A DNA stretch of 5,940 nucleotides from an uncultured bacterium (GTDB lineage Bacteria; Cyanobacteriota; Vampirovibrionia; Gastranaerophilales; Gastranaerophilaceae): contig USOK01000107.1 in the NCBI GenBank assembly GCA_900556295.1, positions 1 to 5,940 on the forward strand. Reading direction: 5' to 3'. This document shows, in pieces, positions 5,577 through 5,940 of this stretch. Made by a program: the position numbers and the translations under genes. Under the pieces are notes generated by a model. The model was not told the origin of the DNA. It ran no database searches and saw nothing but the letters and a program-made list of their open reading frames with translations. How positions within the stretch are numbered: position 1 is the first letter of the stretch; each line of letters opens with the position of its first letter.

Positions 5577-5940
5577 ATGAAAAATTTTGCAATTTGTTAT
5601 AACCAAGAAATAGCTCATTCTATTGAAATTAAGGATAAGCTTACTAAAATCCTAGCTCAAAAAGGAATAGAAGCTACAACCTTGAATATTGATAATTTAA
5701 AAGCTGGGTTTGATTTTTCAATTAAAAGAAAATACTTAGGAGTTATAACAGTTGATGGTAATAATAAGGATAGTATTGAAGATGTACCCAATTTCATTGA
5801 AAAGCTGAAAGAAGGCTATGATCTGATTCAGGGTTCTCGTTTTATTAAAGGCGGAAAAGCAATTAATACCCCGTTTATCAGAACGGTATCGGTTAAACTG
5901 ATTCATGCTCCGATCATTTCACTGACAGCGCATCAGCGCT
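5577..5940 (+). CDS. Chimeric partial ORF: NAD kinase N-terminus joined to a family 2 glycosyltransferase fragment
   Basis: This open frame runs 121 codons off the right edge. Residues 1-47 (MKNFAICYNQEIAHS..., ending IDNLKAGFDF) look like the N-terminus of an NAD kinase (nadK): the first beta strand, a helix, and the lead-in to the ATP-binding GGDGT motif. GGDGT never appears. From about residue 48 the sequence is KRKYLGVITVDGNNKDS, then GYDLIQGSRFIKGGKAINTP and VKLIHAPIISLTA, the core of a polyprenyl-phosphate/dolichol-type GT2 enzyme, with D60 in the DxD-like position. Leucine codons change too: four of five are CTG after the join, while none are CTG in yggS or sepF. The likeliest reading is an assembly chimera near 5706-5723 across shared sequence; a real fusion would lack both active enzymes' usual parts. 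Promoter and start belong to the nadK portion. Confidence 0.7.
   Translation, partial: MKNFAICYNQEIAHSIEIKDKLTKILAQKGIEATTLNIDNLKAGFDFSIKRKYLGVITVDGNNKDSIEDVPNFIEKLKEGYDLIQGSRFIKGGKAINTPFIRTVSVKLIHAPIISLTAHQR
5718..5940 (+). other. GT2 glycosyltransferase segment of different codon character
   Basis: Within the frame that begins at 5577, codons from about 5718 encode an internal part of a GT-A fold family 2 glycosyltransferase (VITVDGNNKDS, IQGSRFIKGGKAINTP, IHAPIISLTA). The N-terminal nucleotide-binding strands expected before this region are absent. CTG, CCG and CGC codons become common toward the edge, unlike the AT-rich usage of yggS, sepF and the methyltransferase gene. The segment probably derives from another gene or another genome. 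Confidence 0.65.

Overview
The window is AT-rich bacterial DNA, densely coded on both strands. The cell-division pair yggS-sepF, a cyanobacterial flavour in several proteins, and an unfamiliar 220-residue glycine-rich membrane protein make me suspect a non-photosynthetic relative of Cyanobacteria (Melainabacteria/Vampirovibrionia, Gastranaerophilales-like). This is an inference from sequence character, not a database match. Both ends of the window carry sequence that departs from the gene it belongs to, so this could be a complete short metagenomic contig with chimeric tips.

Layout, left to right. (1) The N-terminal 158 codons of mutL on the minus strand, running off the left edge. (2) A 195-bp divergent spacer holding five tandem 16-bp repeat units just upstream of (3) an orphan DNA methyltransferase that starts with TTG. 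(4) A glycine-rich membrane protein of unknown function, on the plus strand. (5) A TPR protein with a C-terminal GT-B glycosyltransferase-like domain, on the minus strand, overlapping gene 4 tail-to-tail by 4 bp. (6) A 465-bp spacer with an inverted array of 7-bp repeats, a long hairpin, a pair of GCATGC-centred sites and a good sigma70 promoter. (7) The two-gene operon yggS-sepF, closed by a strong intrinsic terminator. (8) A gene that starts as NAD kinase but changes, in frame, into a family 2 glycosyltransferase before the right edge.

Functionally the window mixes genome maintenance (mutL, methyltransferase), PLP homeostasis and division (yggS, sepF), and probable surface glycan or protein glycosylation (TPR-glycosyltransferase). 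Nothing shows that these form one pathway; only yggS and sepF look co-transcribed.

The observations most worth a second look are the nadK/glycosyltransferase junction, the 16-bp repeat array in the presumed leader of the methyltransferase gene, the heptamer inverted array, and three genes whose -10 box lies only 6-7 nt before the ATG, which predicts leaderless mRNAs.
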